A stretch of DNA of 64,000 bases from CAWBYL01 sp963793025. GTDB lineage: Bacteria > Actinomycetota > Acidimicrobiia > Acidimicrobiales > Acidimicrobilacustridaceae. The notes below the pieces were generated by a model. The model saw only the letters and a program-made list of their open reading frames with translations, had not been told where the DNA came from and did not search any database. Location of the stretch: positions 1,054,001 to 1,118,000 of the forward strand of contig CAWBYL010000006.1 in NCBI GenBank assembly GCA_963793025.1. The letters run 5' to 3'. Below are positions 55,474 to 63,996 of the stretch, piece by piece; within the stretch, counting starts at the first letter, position 1; every line of letters begins with the position of its first letter. A program made the position numbers and the translations under genes.

Positions 55474-56643
55474 GTGATGTCGACCACCGCCCACGAGCTC
55501 CTGACATCGGCGGGGACGCTCCCGGGCGCGCGGGGGCCGATCACCCGGTGGCTCTTCAGCCGGCTGCTCGGTCGTCCCCAGGGTCCGCCAGTCCCGGGCG
55601 GCCACGATGACCCCCTCGTCGGTGATGACACCCATCTCGCCCTGCACTGCCTCTACGAGCTCGAGTACCGGGGCTTCACCGACGTGCCCGCGTCCGCCGC
55701 CCGGGATCCGCTGGTGGTCGCCCTGCGCCATCGGCTGGAGGATCGCTTCCGGCGCGCCCTCGAGGCGGACGCGCTCGACAGCGGGTTCGCCCGGTGGGCC
55801 GACCTCGCCCGCACCGCCGGCCCCGGCGTCGCCGTCGACGAGATGCTGGCCCGGTTCGACGGGCCGTCCTTGTCGCGTTTCGTGCTCCAGGAGGGCGACC
55901 TGTCCCAGTTCCAGGAGTTCATGATCCACCGCTCGGCCTACCAGCTGAAGGAAGCCGATCCCCACAGCATGGGGATGGCCCGCCTGGCCCCGGGCCGGCG
56001 CAAGTCCGCCTTCGTCGAGATCCAGTTCGACGAGTACGGAGCGGGCGAGCCGGGGAAGGCCCACGCCGAGCTGTTCGCCGCCGCCCTCCGCGCCGCAGAC
56101 CTCGACCCGCGCTACGGCCAGTACCTGGAGGTTCTCCCCGGACCCACCCTGGCCACGGGGAACCTCCTCGGCCTCCTGGCCGGGCGTCGCGACCTGCTCG
56201 GCCCGCTCGTCGGCCACCTGGCTCTGTTCGAGATGACCTCGGTCGGTCCGATGGGCCGCTACGCCGGCGCCGCCCAACGCTTCGGTCTCCCCCCCGAGGT
56301 CGCCGCCTTCTACCAGGTGCACGTCGAGGCCGATCGCCACCACGGCCACCTGGCCCGGACGGTCCTGCTGGGCGATGACCGAGACGATGCCCTCGGCCCT
56401 GTGGATCTGGCCTGGGGCGCTTACGTGCTCCTCCGGGCCGAGGATCGGTTCGCCCGCGCCCTGCTCGACTCGTGGTCGGTTCCCTGCACCTCGCTCCGCA
56501 TCCCGCTTCCGAACCCGTGGCGTCTGGTCCGCGCCCGTTCGTCCCCCGGCGACCTCGCACCGTCGGGTCGACCGGGGGTGGTCGGTGCGCTTCTGAGGTC
56601 GCCCGTGCTCACCCCGTCCACGCCGCCCCGGCGGGTGCGCTAG
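55474..56643 (+). CDS. Iron-containing redox enzyme (haem-oxygenase-like diiron, HDO type)
   Basis: 389 residues. Helical haem-oxygenase-like domain with ligand candidates in FMIHRSAYQLKEADPHSMGM, FVEIQFDEYGAG and QVHVEADRHHGHLA (Glu, His, Asp/Glu and His). Family members (UndA, SznF-type) use a diiron centre to oxidise fatty acids or amines. Product unknown. GTG 55474 or ATG 55477; TACGAC 6 nt before GTG favours the first. The C-terminal 50 residues are Arg/Pro-rich. Confidence 0.75.
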   Translation: MMSTTAHELLTSAGTLPGARGPITRWLFSRLLGRPQGPPVPGGHDDPLVGDDTHLALHCLYELEYRGFTDVPASAARDPLVVALRHRLEDRFRRALEADALDSGFARWADLARTAGPGVAVDEMLARFDGPSLSRFVLQEGDLSQFQEFMIHRSAYQLKEADPHSMGMARLAPGRRKSAFVEIQFDEYGAGEPGKAHAELFAAALRAADLDPRYGQYLEVLPGPTLATGNLLGLLAGRRDLLGPLVGHLALFEMTSVGPMGRYAGAAQRFGLPPEVAAFYQVHVEADRHHGHLARTVLLGDDRDDALGPVDLAWGAYVLLRAEDRFARALLDSWSVPCTSLRIPLPNPWRLVRARSSPGDLAPSGRPGVVGALLRSPVLTPSTPPRRVR

Positions 56644-56672
56644 ACGCTCTCGTCCGGTCCCGGGGCCGTCGC

Positions 56673-56678
56673 TAGCGT
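56673..56678 (+). promoter_or_regulatory. Leaderless promoter -10 box (TAGCGT) of the antiporter gene
   Basis: TAGCGT, 6 nt, then GTG 56685. Confidence 0.55.
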
Positions 56679-56684
56679 TGCCCG

Positions 56685-58001
56685 GTGATCCTCATCGGAG
56701 TGTTCTCGTTGCTCGTCATCGGCTACGGGCTCGTCTCACGGCGCCTCGAGCCGACACCGATCACGGCGCCGATGGTGTTCGTGACCGCCGGCCTCCTGGT
56801 GGCGGGTACCGGGCACCTGTCGGACTGGAGCGTGGTCGCCGGCCCGAGCAACGGCGAGGCACCGATGCTCGAGGTCTCCTACTCGGCTCTGATCACGACG
56901 GCCGAGATCGCCCTCGCCCTGGTGCTGTTCACCGACGCCGCCCGTCTCCGGGTGAGCAGCGTCCGTCGCCACGCCCAGCTCCCGGTGCGTCTCCTCCTCG
57001 TCGGTCTCCCCCTCACCATCGCCGCCGCCGGCGTGGTCGCGTACCTCCTGTTCGACGACCTCGTGGTGTGGCAGGCCCTCCTCCTCGCCGCCATCGTCGC
57101 CCCCACCGACGCCGCCCTGGGTGAGGCGGTGGTGACGAGCCCGTCGCTCCCGGTGCGGGTCCGCCAGACGCTCAACGTGGAGAGCGGCCTCAACGACGGG
57201 TTGGTGGTGCCCCTCTTCACGGTCTTCCTGGCTTTGGCCGTGGCCGAGGAGGAGGTGACGGCCACCTCGGCCGCTGTGGTGATCCTCCAGGAGATCGGCT
57301 GGGGAGTCGCGGTCGGGCTGCTGGTCGGCGCGGTCGGTGGGAACCTGGTTCGACTCTCGGTGCGTCACGGCTGGATCAACGACCTCTTCCAGCAGCTGAC
57401 CATCGTCGCCGTCGGCGTGTTCGCCTGGTGGGCCGCGCAGGAGATCGGCGGGAGCGGCTTCATCGCCGCCTTCGTGGCTGGTCTGGTGGCCGGTCGCGTG
57501 GTTCGCGACATCGGCGAGTCGATCGTCGACTTCACCGAGGACGTCGGCCAGCTGGTGAACCTGTTCATCTTCTTCATCTTCGGGATCGTGTCCTGGGAGC
57601 TGCTCGACTTCGCGACGTGGCGCACCGTGGTGTTCGCCCTGCTCGCCCTCACCGTCCTACGGATGGTGCCCGTGGCCGTGGCGCTGTTGGGAACCGGACT
57701 CCGGTGGCCGACCGTCTGGTTCTTCGGGTGGTTCGGACCGCGCGGCCTGGCCTCGATCATCCTCGCCTACCTCGCCGTCTCCGAGCAGCCGGGGCTCCCC
57801 GGCCTGTCGACGGTGGTCGTGGCCATGACGGTCACCGTCCTCTTCAGCGTCTACGCCCACGGGATGACCGCGGTGCCGCTGGTGCGGCGCTACGCCGCCT
57901 GGTCCGAGCGGCGCCCCGAGGACGACCCCGAGATGCGGCCCGTCCCCGAGCTGCCCACGCGCAAGGGGATGGTCGGAAGCGACCCGCCGACGTGGGAGTG
58001 A
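56685..58001 (+). CDS. Cation:proton antiporter, NhaP/CPA1 type
   Basis: 438 residues with about twelve hydrophobic segments. The ion-binding region IVAPTDAALGEAVV and NVESGLNDGLVVPLFTVF are canonical CPA1 motifs, as is FGWFGPRGLASIILAYL. It exchanges Na+ or K+ for protons across the membrane. Short hydrophilic C-terminus, so no regulatory tail. GTG 56685 follows a -10 box by 6 nt. Confidence 0.9.
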   Translation: MILIGVFSLLVIGYGLVSRRLEPTPITAPMVFVTAGLLVAGTGHLSDWSVVAGPSNGEAPMLEVSYSALITTAEIALALVLFTDAARLRVSSVRRHAQLPVRLLLVGLPLTIAAAGVVAYLLFDDLVVWQALLLAAIVAPTDAALGEAVVTSPSLPVRVRQTLNVESGLNDGLVVPLFTVFLALAVAEEEVTATSAAVVILQEIGWGVAVGLLVGAVGGNLVRLSVRHGWINDLFQQLTIVAVGVFAWWAAQEIGGSGFIAAFVAGLVAGRVVRDIGESIVDFTEDVGQLVNLFIFFIFGIVSWELLDFATWRTVVFALLALTVLRMVPVAVALLGTGLRWPTVWFFGWFGPRGLASIILAYLAVSEQPGLPGLSTVVVAMTVTVLFSVYAHGMTAVPLVRRYAAWSERRPEDDPEMRPVPELPTRKGMVGSDPPTWE

Positions 58002-58023
58002 CCCGCCGCGCCGCGGCGCTGAC

Positions 58024-59382
58024 TCACCTGGGGGATGCGGGCGTGGGGTCGTCGCCGGTCCGATGGTCCGCCCAGACGTACAGCCGGCGGGCGCCGAGCA
58101 CCACGGCGATGGGAGCGACGATCACGGCCAACCCCCAGGGGTCGTTGCGGCCGAGGTCCACCAACACCACACCGATGGCTCCGACGCAGGCGGCACAACC
58201 GCCGAAGCCCACGATGCGTCCGCCGACCGACTCGGTGCTGCGGGCGTAGCCCTGGTTGATGAGGGCGAACACGGTCAGGAACGTCACCGATCCGAACGTC
58301 AGGATCTGGCCGATGCCCGGGGCCATGGCCAGGCCTCCTCCGATCACGGCCAGCAGCCACATGGCGGTGGTCGGCAGTCCGCGCCGGGTCCGGCCGAGGA
58401 CGTCCGGGAGCTCGTCCCTGGTGGTGAGATCGCGCACGAGCCGCGACGTGGAGAACAGCGTGGCGTTGATCGCCGAGGAGGTGGCGAGCACCGCGCCCCC
58501 GACGGCGAGCGCCCGGCCGGCGGCTCCCAGAGCCTGTTCGCCGACCGCGGCGAAGGCGACCTCGCGCTGGGCCACGATGAGGTCGTCGCTCACCAGCATC
58601 TGGGCACCCAGCGTCACCATCACGTAGATCGCGACCACCACGCCGACCGACAGGTACATGGCCCGGGGGAGCATGCGGTCCGGCTCTTCGAAGTCGTCGT
58701 AGTCGTAGGAGAGCAGCTCGAAGCCCTCGTAGGCCACGAAGATCGAACCGGCGCCGACGAGAACGCCGCCGACGCCGACGTCGCCGAGGGGCTCGAGCCG
58801 GGTCGACGACCACGACCACATGCCGATCCCCGCGATCGTCACCAGGATCAGCACCTTGACGAGCACGATGGCGTCCTCGGTGAGGCTCGACGCCCCGACG
58901 CCGCGCAGGTTGACCACGAGGAAGACCGCCAGCACCCCGGCGGAGGCGGCTCGGGCCGCGAGCTCACCGCCTCCCGTCACCGACTCGAGGTAGTGGCCGA
59001 AGGTGAATGCGTAGACGGCCAGGGCCACGATGTAGCCGAGCACCAGGATCCAGCTGGTGACCGCGGCCAGCTCGGGGTGGCCCTCCTCCCGGAGGAAGAG
59101 GTCGGGACCGCCGGACTGCCCGGTGCGGTGGGCCAGACCGGCATAGGAGTGCGCCGTCACCGCGGCCATGGCCCCGGCGAGGACGAAGCAGAGGAAGGCG
59201 AGGTGCCCGGCGATGCGGATCGTCTCGCCCAGCACCGTGAAGATGCCGCCGCCGATCATCCCGCCGATGGCCATGGCCGAGGCGTCCCGCAGCCGGAGGC
59301 GGCCTCGACCCTTCGCCCGGTGGCGCTCCGTGCGGGGATGAAACGGCCCCCGGGTCCGTTCTGCTCCGCGGTCGCGCGCCAT
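58024..59382 (-). CDS. APC family amino acid permease
   Basis: 452 residues with about twelve transmembrane segments. RDASAMAIGGMIGGGIFTVL is the first-helix substrate motif of APC transporters; IFVAYEGFELLSYDYDD is helix 6, where the unwound substrate site lies. No fused domain. GGAGGAGGAT precedes ATG 59382, favouring it over an upstream in-frame extension. Convergent with the antiporter. Confidence 0.87.
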   Translation of the reverse strand: MARDRGAERTRGPFHPRTERHRAKGRGRLRLRDASAMAIGGMIGGGIFTVLGETIRIAGHLAFLCFVLAGAMAAVTAHSYAGLAHRTGQSGGPDLFLREEGHPELAAVTSWILVLGYIVALAVYAFTFGHYLESVTGGGELAARAASAGVLAVFLVVNLRGVGASSLTEDAIVLVKVLILVTIAGIGMWSWSSTRLEPLGDVGVGGVLVGAGSIFVAYEGFELLSYDYDDFEEPDRMLPRAMYLSVGVVVAIYVMVTLGAQMLVSDDLIVAQREVAFAAVGEQALGAAGRALAVGGAVLATSSAINATLFSTSRLVRDLTTRDELPDVLGRTRRGLPTTAMWLLAVIGGGLAMAPGIGQILTFGSVTFLTVFALINQGYARSTESVGGRIVGFGGCAACVGAIGVVLVDLGRNDPWGLAVIVAPIAVVLGARRLYVWADHRTGDDPTPASPR

Positions 59383-59452
59383 CGGTCCATCCTCCTCCAC
59401 GGACCCGGCGAGTGGCGGACGGGTCGGTGGGGGACCGGTCAGCGGGTCCGGG

Positions 59453-59746
59453 TCAGCCGAAGGCGCGCTCGCCCTCGATGTCGTAGATCTTGACGTCGAA
59501 GCCGGTCGGCGCCGGCCCCGTCGACTTGGGGGCATCGGCCAGACCGGCCAGGTGGGCGTCGAAGGACCCCTGGTCCGCCCAGCGCTCGAAGAGCAGCACC
59601 CGGGTGGCGTCCAGCGGATCGACCGTCATGGCGTACTCCAGGCAGCCGGATTCGGCCCGGGTCGATCGCATGGCGTCGACCTTGCTGGCGACGAACGCCT
59701 CCTGGTCGGCGGGATCGACGACGAAATGGCCAGCCACGATCAGCAT
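59453..59746 (-). CDS. Antibiotic biosynthesis monooxygenase (ABM) domain protein
   Basis: 97 residues. MLIVAGHFVVDPADQEAFVA, then ESGCLEYAMTVDPLDATRVL and LLFERWADQGSFDAHLAG fit the small dimeric alpha/beta-barrel ABM fold, cofactor-free oxygenases or quinol-related enzymes. It may act with the oxidoreductase downstream on the map (59897). CAGGA precedes ATG 59746. Confidence 0.86.
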   Translation of the reverse strand: MLIVAGHFVVDPADQEAFVASKVDAMRSTRAESGCLEYAMTVDPLDATRVLLFERWADQGSFDAHLAGLADAPKSTGPAPTGFDVKIYDIEGERAFG

Positions 59747-59896
59747 TCCTGAGTACCTCGTTGTGTCGGAGACGGTGGACCATTGTGGGCCCTCGCTGAC
59801 CCTTCTGTCGCCGCGGCGCGCCGGCGAGGGCATGAACCGGTCCACCGGCGGCGGTCGCCGTGGCGGACGCGGTGGCTCCTCGCCGTGGTTCGGCCG

Positions 59897-60946
59897 CTAC
59901 GGGCGGCGATCGTCGGAGTCGTCGCGAACGACGATGACCGACTTCCCGGTGGCCTTCCCGGCCGCCAGGTCGGCGATGGCTTCAGGGGTCTGGTCGAGGC
60001 GGTAGCGGGTCCCGACCGCAGCCACCAACGAACCGTCGGCGAGGTGCACGGCCAGCTGGTCGATCCAGCGGTGGTGCTCCTCGTTGATCACGGCGGTGAG
60101 CCGCTGGGACACGAAGGGCGAGAGCAGCAGGGCACGGATCTGGCGACCGAAGCCTCCGGTCCAGCGATTGCCGCCTTCGCCCCCGACGATGACGAGCGTG
60201 CCGCCGGGTACCAGTTCTCGCCGCAGGCGGCGCAGCGACGTGCGGCCGCCCGTGTCGATCACCAGATCGAACCGACCGCTCCCGTCGAGGTGGTCCCCGG
60301 ACTCGTAGCTGAGGGCCTCCTCGGCGCCGAGGGACCGGACGAGGTCCGTCTTCGCCGTGCTCGACACGCCGGTGACTCGTGCGCCGAGCAGGGCCGCCAG
60401 CTGCACGGCGTAGGAACCGACGCCACCCGACGCCCCGAGCACCAGGACTCGCTGACCGGCCTGCACCCGACCGACCTTCGTGAGGGCCTGGAGGGCGGTG
60501 CTCCCGGAGATGGCCACCGCCGCGGCCTCCGAGTGGGAGACCTGCTCGGGCCGGTGGGCGAGCTTGGTCTCCTGGGCGGCGGCGTACTCGGCGTAGGCCC
60601 CGCGTGCGATCCCGAACACATCGTCGCCGACGCCGAACCGTTGGACCTCGGTGCCGACGGCGACGACCCGGCCGGCGACGTCGAGGCCGGGCGTCGGGTT
60701 CTTGGGCCGTCGGACGCCGAAGCCGGTCAGTCGGACGAGGTAGGGCAGCCCGGTCACGAGGTGCCACACCCCCCGGTCGACGCCCGCGGCGTGGACCTCG
60801 ATCAGCACCTCGTCGGCGGCGATGGCAGGGATCGCCACGTCGGCCAGCGTGAGGGTGTCAGGCGATCCGTACCGCTCCTGGTGCACCGCGGTCATGTGGT
60901 CGGTGGCGTTGGTCTCGCCGCCTCGTCGTGGCGTGGTGGTCATCAT
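59897..60946 (-). CDS. NAD(P)-dependent quinone-oxidoreductase-like MDR protein
   Basis: 349 residues, medium-chain reductase, zinc-free quinone-oxidoreductase-like. GroES part ADEVLIEVHAAGVDRGVWHL with no zinc Cys/His cluster; Rossmann motif VLVLGASGGVGSYAVQLAAL. Reduces quinones or enones with NAD(P)H. Ribosome site GGAGGAG before ATG 60946. Divergent from its TetR (61049) with twin operators between, so the TetR protein very likely represses it. Confidence 0.88.
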   Translation of the reverse strand: MMTTTPRRGGETNATDHMTAVHQERYGSPDTLTLADVAIPAIAADEVLIEVHAAGVDRGVWHLVTGLPYLVRLTGFGVRRPKNPTPGLDVAGRVVAVGTEVQRFGVGDDVFGIARGAYAEYAAAQETKLAHRPEQVSHSEAAAVAISGSTALQALTKVGRVQAGQRVLVLGASGGVGSYAVQLAALLGARVTGVSSTAKTDLVRSLGAEEALSYESGDHLDGSGRFDLVIDTGGRTSLRRLRRELVPGGTLVIVGGEGGNRWTGGFGRQIRALLLSPFVSQRLTAVINEEHHRWIDQLAVHLADGSLVAAVGTRYRLDQTPEAIADLAAGKATGKSVIVVRDDSDDRRP

Positions 60947-60970
60947 CAGGAGCTCCTCCGCTCGTCGTGC

Positions 60971-61024
60971 CGTACTTAGTACGACGACTGGATCGACCGT
61001 AACGGTACTTAGTACGGTTGTCAA
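60971..61024 (-). promoter_or_regulatory. Promoter and twin TetR operators between divergent oxidoreductase and TetR genes
   Basis: GTACTTAGTAC occurs at 60972-60982 and 61005-61015, 33 bp apart (three helical turns). On the minus strand TTGACA (61024-61019), a 17-nt spacer and TACGGT (61001-60996) form a near-consensus promoter; the second operator fills the spacer. The first lies downstream of the -10, before ATG 60946. This layout fits repression and autoregulation. Confidence 0.78.
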
Positions 61025-61048
61025 CGGCCCGACCAGTCAGGAGCACGG

Positions 61049-61783
61049 ATGACCCCGAGCACGGAGCGAACGCCACTGTCTCGAGACCGAGTGGTGCAGG
61101 GCGCGGTGGCCCTCGCCGACTCCATCGGGGTCGAGGCGCTCACCATCCGGAAGCTGGCCGAGGCCCTCGAGGTCAAGCCGATGAGCCTCTACCACCACAT
61201 CAGCGGCAAGGAGGAGATCCTCGACGGCATGGTCGACGTCGTCTTCCGGGAGATCGAGCTGCCCCCGCCCGCCCTCGGCTGGCAGGCCGCCGTCAGGCGT
61301 CGGTGCGTCTCGGCCCGCGCGGTGCTGAACCGCCATCCGTGGGCTCCGCCGCTGATGGAGTCACGCCTGACCCCCGGTCCCGCATCGTTGCGCCACCACG
61401 ACGCGGTGATCGGTTGTCTGCGCCGCGGGGGTCTGTCGTTCGGGCTCACCGCCCACGCCTACGCCATCATCGACAGCTACGTGTACGGCTTCGCGCTTCA
61501 GGAGGCGAACCTGCCCTTCGGTGGGGACGAGGGGATCGGCGAGCTGGCCGAGGACGTCGTGGGGGCCCTGCCCGCCGATGAGTATCCCTACTTCGCCGAG
61601 TTCGCGGTGAAGGTGGCCATGCAGCCCGGCTACCACTTCGGACACTCGTTCGAGTACGGCCTCGACCTGATCATCGACGGGCTCGACCGGGCTCTGGCCG
61701 AGGAGAGTGCCGGCGCCGACGGCGACGCGGCCCGCTCGCTTCGGACCCGCCGCTCAGGCGGCGACGGTGGCGTCGATGGCTGA
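61049..61783 (+). CDS. TetR/AcrR family regulator with TetR_C-type domain
   Basis: 244 residues. HTH TIRKLAEALEVKPMSLYHHI, then SGKEEILDGMVDVVF; the C-terminal part resembles the TetR_C_1 ligand-binding fold. AGGAGCACGG lies before ATG 61049. It is next to twin GTACTTAGTAC palindromes, almost certainly its operators. Its 3' end overlaps the convergent aldo/keto reductase gene by 30 bp. Confidence 0.88.
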   Translation: MTPSTERTPLSRDRVVQGAVALADSIGVEALTIRKLAEALEVKPMSLYHHISGKEEILDGMVDVVFREIELPPPALGWQAAVRRRCVSARAVLNRHPWAPPLMESRLTPGPASLRHHDAVIGCLRRGGLSFGLTAHAYAIIDSYVYGFALQEANLPFGGDEGIGELAEDVVGALPADEYPYFAEFAVKVAMQPGYHFGHSFEYGLDLIIDGLDRALAEESAGADGDAARSLRTRRSGGDGGVDG

Positions 61784-62602
61784 CCGCTCGTCGTCGGTGA
61801 GCAGGAGCGACGCGGCCGCCATGTTGTCGACCAGGTGGTCGACCCTGCTGGTACCCGGGATCGGGATCATGACCGGCGAGCGATGCAGGAGCCAGGCCAG
61901 CGCCACCGCGCCGGGAGTCACGTCGTGGGCCGCGGCTGCCTTCTCGACCGGGCTGCCGCGGCCGGTGAGCTGACCCTGGCCGAGGGGGGCCCAGGGCATG
62001 AACCCGATGCCCTCGGCGGCGCAGTAGTCCAGCACGTCGGCATCGGTCTGCTCGGCGAGGTTGTAGCGGTTCTGGACGGTCGCGACCTCGACGATCTGCC
62101 GGGCCGCCTCGATCTCCTCGACCGACACCTGCGAAAGCCCGACGTGGCGGACCTTGCCCTCGTCCTGGAGCGACTTGAGCAGACCGAACTGATCGTCTCG
62201 GGCCACCGCCGGGTCGATGCGATGGAGCTGGAAGAGGTCGATGACGTCCCGCCGCAGCCGCCGGAGGCTCATCTCGCACTCCTGGCGGAGGTACTCAGGA
62301 CGTCCGACGGGCGCCCAGGCGTTGGGCCCGCTGCGGGTCAGACCGGCCTTGGTGGCGATGACGACACCGTCGTGGGGACCGATCATCTCGCCGATCAGAT
62401 CCTCGGCCACGTGCGGGCCGTAGGCGTCGGCGGTGTCGATGAGGTCGACGCCGAGCTCGACGGCCCGGCGCAGGACCGCTCGGCACTCGTCGGGGTCGTC
62501 GGGCGGCCCCCAGATGCCCTTGCCCGTGAGCCGCATCGAGCCGAAGCCGAGACGGTGCACCGTCAGGTCGCCGCCGATGGTGATGGTGTCGCTGGAGGCC
62601 AT
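61754..62602 (-). CDS. Aldo/keto reductase
   Basis: 282 residues. Catalytic set Asp-Tyr-Lys-His in DLIDTADAYGPHVAEDLIGE (Asp, Tyr), VVIATKAGL (Lys) and FQLHRIDP (His). NADPH-dependent reduction of aldehydes or ketones. ATG 62602 is 7 nt after GTAGAAC, a weaker leaderless -10 (TAGAAC). Overlaps the TetR gene's end. Confidence 0.9.
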   Translation of the reverse strand: MASSDTITIGGDLTVHRLGFGSMRLTGKGIWGPPDDPDECRAVLRRAVELGVDLIDTADAYGPHVAEDLIGEMIGPHDGVVIATKAGLTRSGPNAWAPVGRPEYLRQECEMSLRRLRRDVIDLFQLHRIDPAVARDDQFGLLKSLQDEGKVRHVGLSQVSVEEIEAARQIVEVATVQNRYNLAEQTDADVLDYCAAEGIGFMPWAPLGQGQLTGRGSPVEKAAAAHDVTPGAVALAWLLHRSPVMIPIPGTSRVDHLVDNMAAASLLLTDDERSAIDATVAA

Positions 62603-62666
62603 GGATCCAGTTCTACCCGTGCCGCTGCCATCCCGTGCGGGTCAGCGCCCGGTCGTCGTGGCCCGA

Positions 62667-63317
62667 TCAGGGGGCCGCCGCGGGGCGTCGCAGATCGCGA
62701 CGCACGACGTGCGTCTCGGACCCGGGCGCGGCGTCCTCGCCGCCCACGACCACCAGGCCGGGTCCCCACGCACCGGCCCCTTCCAGCGCGGCCAGCGTCG
62801 AAGGATCCAGGGCCCACGGTGGCCCCGATGGTGGCCGGAGCCCGTCGCCGACCAGCGCGATGATCACGAGGAGACCGCCGGGGCGGAGGAAGCTCGCCAC
62901 CGCGGCGGCCGCCCGGGCCTGGTCGGCCGGTGGTGTCGACTGGATGGTGAACACCTCGAGGACGAGATCGAACGAGCCCGACCAGGCGGCGGGGGGGTCG
63001 AACAGGTCGGCCACCGTCCACTCCACATCGGTGCCTGGGTGGCGCTCCTCGGCCCAGGCGACGGCGGCGGGGGAGCGGTCGAAGGCCACCACGTCGAGCC
63101 CCCGATCGGCGAGGGCGGCCGCGTGGTCCCCGAGCCCCGCGGCCACGACCAGCGCCCGCCGGTGGAGAGAAGGATCGAAGGTGGCCAGCCACCGCTCGAC
63201 CATCGCTTCGGACACGGCGTGTTGCCAGGGGATGCCCGAGTCGTCGCGTCCGGCGCGGCGGTAGATGTCGTCGAAGAAGGCGCCGAGGCCGTCATCGCCG
63301 GGGGTTCGCTCACCCAT
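62667..63317 (-). CDS. Class I SAM-dependent methyltransferase
   Basis: 216 residues. Motif I ALVVAAGLGDHAAALADRGL, then DVVAFDRSPAAVAWAEERHP and FDLVLEVFTIQS; SFLRPGGLLVIIAL is motif III. Related to thiopurine or small-molecule methyltransferases. Substrate unknown. Lies between the FMN reductase and the aldo/keto reductase on the same strand. Confidence 0.85.
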   Translation of the reverse strand: MGERTPGDDGLGAFFDDIYRRAGRDDSGIPWQHAVSEAMVERWLATFDPSLHRRALVVAAGLGDHAAALADRGLDVVAFDRSPAAVAWAEERHPGTDVEWTVADLFDPPAAWSGSFDLVLEVFTIQSTPPADQARAAAAVASFLRPGGLLVIIALVGDGLRPPSGPPWALDPSTLAALEGAGAWGPGLVVVGGEDAAPGSETHVVRRDLRRPAAAP

Positions 63318-63380
63318 GTCGAGGACGACCTGGGCCGCGCCGCGGCGCCCGACCCGTCGGGCCGGGTGGATCGGAGGGAC

Positions 63381-63983
63381 TCACCTGGGAGTCCCGAAGC
63401 GGGCCGGGTCGATGCCGAGCGGTTCGACGATCGCCGACACGAGCCGCAGCTTGGTCGCCGGCGACGTTTCGTGGGCGTCGACGACGGCGTCCGCCCATCG
63501 TTCGATGTCGCCGATGGTGTCGGGATCGTCGATCGCGCCGTCCTCGTCGACCTTGGTGCGGGGTGCGTCGATGCCGAGGGTGGCGACCACCAGGGCGCCC
63601 TGCCAGCTGAGCGTGCGCACCAGCTGCTCGAGGGCGAACTCGCCCCCGGTCGTGCCGGCACTGAGGACGCCGACGAGACGGTGGTGGACGGAACCCGATC
63701 CGACGAGCCAGTCCAACGCGTTCTTGGTGGAGCCGGCCACCCCTCCGGCGTACTCGGGGGCGGCCAGCAACACACCGTCAGCGGCCTCCAGGGCGGCCCG
63801 TAGGGCGACGACCGAGGGGGGTGGGTCCTCGACCTGGTCCGGTCGGAACGCCGGGACCTCACCGGGGTGATCAACCCAGCGGGTGTCCACCCCCACCGCG
63901 GCGAGGTGGGCGGCGGCGACATCGAGGGCTGACACGTTGGCGGACCGGGGGCCGAGGCTTCCGGACCACAGCACCATCAGCAC
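63381..63983 (-). CDS. NADPH-dependent FMN reductase
   Basis: 200 residues of the flavodoxin-like NADPH-FMN reductase family: LWSGSLGPRSANVSAL (phosphate loop), LLAAPEYAGGVAGSTKNALDW (conserved PEY..G.....KN.LDW). Provides reduced flavin or reduces quinones. GTG 63983 is chosen since a -10 box TACCAT lies 7 nt upstream. Confidence 0.88.
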   Translation of the reverse strand: MLMVLWSGSLGPRSANVSALDVAAAHLAAVGVDTRWVDHPGEVPAFRPDQVEDPPPSVVALRAALEAADGVLLAAPEYAGGVAGSTKNALDWLVGSGSVHHRLVGVLSAGTTGGEFALEQLVRTLSWQGALVVATLGIDAPRTKVDEDGAIDDPDTIGDIERWADAVVDAHETSPATKLRLVSAIVEPLGIDPARFGTPR

Positions 63984-63990
63984 GGAGCCG

Positions 63991-63996
63991 ATGGTA
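63991..63996 (-). promoter_or_regulatory. Leaderless promoter -10 box (TACCAT) of the FMN reductase
   Basis: Minus strand TACCAT (63996-63991), 7 nt, GTG 63983. Confidence 0.5.
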
